Below, one piece after another: positions 60,827-64,000 of a stretch of 64,000 bases of DNA. The DNA lies in the NCBI GenBank assembly GCA_025363455.1, contig JANYDW010000038.1, forward strand, positions 1 to 64,000, in the 5' to 3' direction. The notes under the pieces are model-generated. The model saw only the letters and a list, made by a program, of their open reading frames with translations, was not told the DNA's origin and made no database searches. Origin of the DNA: Oleiharenicola sp. GTDB taxonomy: Bacteria; Verrucomicrobiota; Verrucomicrobiia; Opitutales; Opitutaceae. Every line of letters starts with the position of its first letter. Within the stretch, counting starts at the first letter, position 1. Position numbers and translations under genes: made by a program.

Positions 60827-62104
60827 ATGCCATTTCCCAAAGTCCGAGGTTTGCGCTGGTGGCTGGTAGGACTCCTCACGCTGGGGGCGGTCATCAATTA
60901 TCTCACGCGCAGCACGCTGGCCAACGCCGCCCCGACGCTCCTGACGGAACTGCACATCACCCCGCAGGAATATTCGTGGATCCTGAACGCCTTCCAGGCG
61001 GGGATCATGCTGCAGCCGGTCTGCGGCTATGTGTTCGATGTGATCGGCCTGAAGGCGGGTTTTGCGATCTTTACCATCGCCTGGTCGCTGATCAGCATGG
61101 CGCACGGCCTGGGGCATACCTGGCAGCACTTCGCCTGGCTGCGCGGTTTCCTCGGTCTCGCGGAAGGTTCGTCGAACCCAGGCGGGATGAAGACGATCGC
61201 CGAGTGGTTTCCCAGCAAGGAACGCGGGCTGGCCACGGGGGTGTTCAACATCGGGGCAACCTTCGGTTCCATGCTGGCGCCGCCGCTCGTCGCGCTGGCT
61301 ATCCTCTACTATAACTGGCAGTCGGCGTTTGTGATCACCGGCGTGCTCGGCCTCGGTTGGGTGGGCCTGTGGCTGTTGCTTTACCATTCGCCCGCGAAAC
61401 ACCCGGCATTGTCCGAGCAGGAACGGACCAGCATCGCCGCCGGCCAGGAAAAGCACCTGCGCGGCGACGCCACCCGTCCGTCCATTTGGAAAATCATCCG
61501 CCAGCGGAATTTCTGGGGCATCGCCCTGCCGAAGTCCCTCACCGACCCCACTTGGAGCATCCTCACGTTCTGGGTCCCGCTCTATCTCAGTTCGGTGCGT
61601 CATTTCAATTTGAAGGAAATCGCCATGACCGCCTGGCTGCCGTTTCTCGCCGCCGACCTCGGCTGCCTGTTCGGCGGTTTCCTGGTGCTGGCGTTGCAAA
61701 AGCGGGGCGTCGGCCTGATCAACGCGCGCAGGTGCGCGGTCACCGTCGGGGCGTTGCTTATGACGAGCATGGCGTTCGTAGGATTTGTCACGAGCCCGTA
61801 CGCCGCGATCGGGCTCCTGTGCATCGGTGGGTTTGCCCAGCAAACGGTGTCGGTCACGGTGCTCACGATGTCGACGGACTTGTTCAATCGGAATGAAGTC
61901 GCCACTGTTACCGGCATGATCGGCACCTGCACGAACGCCGGGGTGCTGGTTTTCAATCTGCTTGTCGGCGGCTTGCTGGCCCGGATCGGCTACGAGCCGT
62001 TTTTCGTGGTCGTGGGCCTGCTGGACCTGGTGGGGGCATTTATCCTGTGGACGTTCGTGCGGGTGCCACCCATGCCGGTCGCCTCCGTCGGTCGCGCTGA
62101 TTGA
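60827..62104 (+). CDS. MFS transporter, anion:cation symporter (ExuT-like)
   Basis: A 425-residue, 12-span transporter from ATG 60827. NYLTRSTLANAAPTL in the first span region, LRGFLGLAEGSSNPGGMKTI and AEWFPSKERGLATGVFNIGA match the ACS family that imports hexuronates, glucarate and related sugar acids. It lies 10 bp after the beta-mannosidase gene, so both are on one transcript. Mannuronate or a manno-sugar derivative is a plausible load; the exact substrate is unknown. The gap 62105-62361 after it shows no gene. Confidence 0.92.
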   Translation: MPFPKVRGLRWWLVGLLTLGAVINYLTRSTLANAAPTLLTELHITPQEYSWILNAFQAGIMLQPVCGYVFDVIGLKAGFAIFTIAWSLISMAHGLGHTWQHFAWLRGFLGLAEGSSNPGGMKTIAEWFPSKERGLATGVFNIGATFGSMLAPPLVALAILYYNWQSAFVITGVLGLGWVGLWLLLYHSPAKHPALSEQERTSIAAGQEKHLRGDATRPSIWKIIRQRNFWGIALPKSLTDPTWSILTFWVPLYLSSVRHFNLKEIAMTAWLPFLAADLGCLFGGFLVLALQKRGVGLINARRCAVTVGALLMTSMAFVGFVTSPYAAIGLLCIGGFAQQTVSVTVLTMSTDLFNRNEVATVTGMIGTCTNAGVLVFNLLVGGLLARIGYEPFFVVVGLLDLVGAFILWTFVRVPPMPVASVGRAD

Positions 62105-62361
62105 CGGCGGGCACTGCCCCTGTGTCACTGGCTGAGCTATCTGACGTTGGTATGGTTAGGGTCGCAGCATCGTGAAAGCAGGCTACAGCGGATTTGCCCC
62201 CATGGCTGGCAAATCGCGATTGATCGGGCGATTTTCAGAGCGGGCCCTCACGGGGTACTAATGCAAACGGGACGTACGCAATACTGTTTCCCCACTCTGG
62301 CGCGTAGCGCTTTGCTAGCTCGCCAATTGCAAACGCTCCCAAGACCTACGATATTTTAGAG

Positions 62362-62436
62362 TGGTGCCCCCACGCGGAATCGAACCGCGGTTTGATGAAT
62401 GAGAATCATCTGTCCTAGCCGCTAGACGATGGGGGC
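62362..62436 (-). tRNA. tRNA-Glu (anticodon CUC)
   Basis: Minus strand: acceptor GCCCCCA/TGGGGGC, D-arm TCGTCTAGCGGCTAGGACA, anticodon arm GATGA-TTCTCAT-TCATC, T-arm CCGCGGTTCGATTCCGCG, discriminator A and encoded CCA (62362-62364). The anticodon CTC (plus strand GAG at 62401-62403) reads GAG codons. All arms are standard. Confidence 0.97.
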
Positions 62437-62518
62437 GGAAAAACGAAAGAACAAAAAAGCGCACCGAACGGCGGGCCGTCAAGAGCGGAGATGAACTACC
62501 CAGCCAAGGGCACTGTTT

Positions 62519-62623
62519 GCCACAAAGAACACAAAAACCGGTCAGCAAGTGGAACTAGCAGGCGTCTATAGTCGCTCGGAAAAGTCACGATCCAACCCGA
62601 ACCCTTTTCGTGTTTTTTGTGGC
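62519..62623. repeat. Dispersed inverted repeat, family A copy 5
   Basis: Left arm GCCACAAAGAACACAAAAA (62519-62537), right arm TTTTCGTGTTTTTTGTGGC (62605-62623). Less GC-rich than the other copies. It lies between tRNA-Glu and the ndk stop codon and may terminate ndk. Confidence 0.75.
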
Positions 62624-62641
62624 TAAAATGCCTCGGTCGAT

Positions 62642-63058
62642 TCAGCCGAGCAGCTCCTCGGGCTTGAAGAAGCGGGCCAGCTCGGCCTTCGCGTTCTCGT
62701 CGCTGTCGGAGGCGTGGACCACGTTCTTCATCATCTCGGTTCCGAAGTCGCCGCGGATCGTGCCCTTGGCCGCCTTGCGGGAGTCCGTGGGCCCGAGGAG
62801 GTCGCGCACCTTCTGGACGATGCCGTCGCCTTCCAGCGCCATCATGATGACCGGGCGCGAGCTCATGAAGGCCTCGATCTCCGGGTAAAAGGGTTTGTCG
62901 GCGACATGGGCGTAGTGCTCACGCAGCTTGGCCGGGGTCAGCTTGGCCAGCTTGCAGCCGACAATGGTGAAACCCGCGCTCTCAAAGCGGTTAAGCACGT
63001 TGCCGACATGGCGCTGGGCCATGCAGTCCGGCTTAAAGATGACGAATGTTCTCTGCAT
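62642..63058 (-). CDS. ndk: Nucleoside diphosphate kinase
   Basis: A 138-residue enzyme that equalises NTP and dNTP pools with ATP. MQRTFVIFKPDCMAQRHVG at the start, SRPVIMMALEG, and the phospho-histidine motif NVVHASDSDENA are typical. One residue differs from the usual KPDAV: it reads KPDCM. The ATG 63056-63058 was chosen over the frame's upstream start because it begins the conserved fold. Length is normal. It follows the photolyase gene on the same strand. Confidence 0.96.
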   Translation of the reverse strand: MQRTFVIFKPDCMAQRHVGNVLNRFESAGFTIVGCKLAKLTPAKLREHYAHVADKPFYPEIEAFMSSRPVIMMALEGDGIVQKVRDLLGPTDSRKAAKGTIRGDFGTEMMKNVVHASDSDENAKAELARFFKPEELLG

Positions 63059-63131
63059 ATAAGCGGCCCACCATAGTTTCGGAGACTCGTTTGAAAAGCC
63101 CCGATTTGAAGAATCTTCTGACCTCGGAAGC

Positions 63132-63220
63132 TGCCCGCTAATCACGCGAAATATACGAATTGGGATCAATCCCCGGTTCAGAAGCCTCTCATTTCGTGTG
63201 GTTCGCGTGATTGGCGGGCA
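63132..63220. repeat. Dispersed inverted repeat, family E (TGCCCGCTAATCACGCGAA)
   Basis: Left arm TGCCCGCTAATCACGCGAA (63132-63150), right arm TTCGCGTGATTGGCGGGCA (63202-63220), one mismatch. It fills most of the 169-bp gap between the photolyase and ndk genes. The left word recurs at 44423-44441. Confidence 0.88.
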
Positions 63221-63227
63221 AATTCTG

Positions 63228-64000
63228 TCAGGTCTCTTCCACCCTACCCCGCATGGACTTCAACGCCGCCAAGGCCGCCAGCCGGGCTTCCCCGTGGTCC
63301 ACGATGGGGTGCGGATAGTCCCGGCCCAAAGCCAGCCCGGCCCCGGCCAGCACATCCATCGGGGCTTCCCAAGGTTGATGGATGAACTCGACCGGCAGTT
63401 TCGCGAGTTCCGGAACCCAGCGGCGGACATACGCACCCGTCGGGTCGAACTTCCCGCCCTGCAGAATCGGGTTGAAGATGCGGAAATACGGCGCGGCGTC
63501 CGCCCCGCAGCCCGCGCTCCACTGCCAGCCGAGCGTGTTGCTAGCCAGATCGGCGTCGACGAGTGTGTCCCAAAACCACCCCGCGCCTTCCTGCCAGGAC
63601 AGCCGCAGGTGCTTCACCAGAAACGAAGCCACGATCATCCGCACGCGGTTGTGCATCCAGCCGGTCGCCCACAGCTGACGCATTCCGGCATCCACGATCG
63701 GATAGCCGGTCAAGCCCCGCTGCCACGCGCGCAGTTGCTGCGGATCCTTCCGCCACGGGAAGGCAGCAAAGTCTGTCCGTAACGGCTGCTCCGGCGTGGA
63801 AGGAAAATGATACAGCAGATGATGCGCAAACTCCCGCCAGCCCACCTCGGTTAGAAACACCTGCGCACCGCGGTTCGCGGGGAACACACCGCTATCCTTC
63901 GACAACGCCCGCACGGCGGCCCAGATTTGACGCGGCCCGATGTCCCCGAAATGCAAATGCGGCGACAGCGCGGACGTCCCCTCGATGTCGGGCAGATTGC
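63228..64000 (-). CDS. Deoxyribodipyrimidine photolyase, C-terminal part (cut by window end)
   Basis: The frame is open to the window edge, so the N-terminal antenna domain and the start lie beyond 64000. The visible 257 residues are the FAD-binding domain: LSPHLHFGDIGPRQIW, EVGWREFAHHLLYHFP, YPIVDAGMRQLWATGWMHNR and WDTLVDADLASNTLGWQWSAG, all signatures of class I CPD photolyases. The enzyme repairs UV-induced pyrimidine dimers with light. The end ALKSMRGRVEET is normal. It is followed by ndk after a repeat. Confidence 0.95.
   Translation of the reverse strand, partial: NLPDIEGTSALSPHLHFGDIGPRQIWAAVRALSKDSGVFPANRGAQVFLTEVGWREFAHHLLYHFPSTPEQPLRTDFAAFPWRKDPQQLRAWQRGLTGYPIVDAGMRQLWATGWMHNRVRMIVASFLVKHLRLSWQEGAGWFWDTLVDADLASNTLGWQWSAGCGADAAPYFRIFNPILQGGKFDPTGAYVRRWVPELAKLPVEFIHQPWEAPMDVLAGAGLALGRDYPHPIVDHGEARLAALAALKSMRGRVEET

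Noticed and set aside
62147-62359. 70-codon plus-strand frame after the MFS gene
   Set aside because: Atypical codon use, no motif, and it runs up to the tRNA-Glu gene; treated as non-coding.

Overview
The window is about 64 kb of GC-rich (roughly 63-65 % by eye) bacterial chromosome. Several things point to the Verrucomicrobiota, most likely family Opitutaceae: a TonB-dependent receptor whose N-terminus reads like the Opitutaceae receptors, ECF sigma factors with fused membrane domains, a Rho with a long Gly-rich N-terminal insertion, sparse Shine-Dalgarno sites, and intergenic spaces crowded with short palindromic repeats. This placement is inference from protein style; no rRNA gene is present to confirm it.

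Layout. 1-2.3 kb: the end of an IS110-type transposase and acs (acetyl-CoA synthetase). 2.3-5.4 kb: a short Rho paralogue and a cytoplasmic alpha/alpha-barrel-like protein of unknown function. 5.4-10.3 kb: a polyphosphate block with all three PPK2 types (Pap, PPK2-I, PPK2-III), a lysine-rich H1-like protein, a lipoprotein, a DUF3309 mini-membrane protein and a 59-residue CPXCG protein. 10.4-20 kb: mostly single genes (HupE/UreJ-like membrane protein, a DUF1080-HIT-DUF1353-like fusion, DUF1353 protein, nitrilase-family hydrolase, PPP phosphatase, YhaM-like OB-HD nuclease). 20-25 kb: a GH20 hexosaminidase overlapping a FucP-type sugar transporter, a 251-bp structured element, and a secreted propeller protein. 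25-33 kb: one minus-strand run coaE-rho-pilB/gspE-pilT-gspE-pilC (type IV pilus/type II secretion machinery). 33-38.9 kb: an HD phosphohydrolase, comM, an ECF sigma factor fused to a membrane and extracytoplasmic module followed by a sigma-less duplicate of that module, and a VapBC-like toxin-antitoxin pair. 39-46.7 kb: trhO, a PL22-like secreted protein, a DEAD-box helicase, an S4 protein, CvfB and an S1/P1 nuclease. 46.8-53.5 kb: signal transduction (hybrid histidine kinase, NarL-type regulator, stand-alone receiver, MCP, CheW). 53.6-62.1 kb: an odd class II tRNA and a mannoside-use locus (AraC regulator, TonB receptor, GH2 beta-mannosidase, MFS transporter). 62.3-64 kb: tRNA-Glu(CUC), ndk and a photolyase cut by the window end.

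How the genes work together. The glycan genes (GH20 plus FucP-type MFS; AraC-TBDR-GH2-MFS; PL22-like protein) suggest a polysaccharide degrader. The three PPK2 types could jointly recharge AMP and ADP from polyphosphate, and Acs and Ndk are nucleotide-linked neighbours in the wider window. The most unusual items are the class II tRNA with an apparent UUG anticodon, the sigma-factor/sensor duplication bounded by a fossil of the comM 3' end, the second Rho that lacks the aromatic RNP1 motif, and at least eight families of dispersed hairpin repeats, one nested inside another and several that have become protein-coding.
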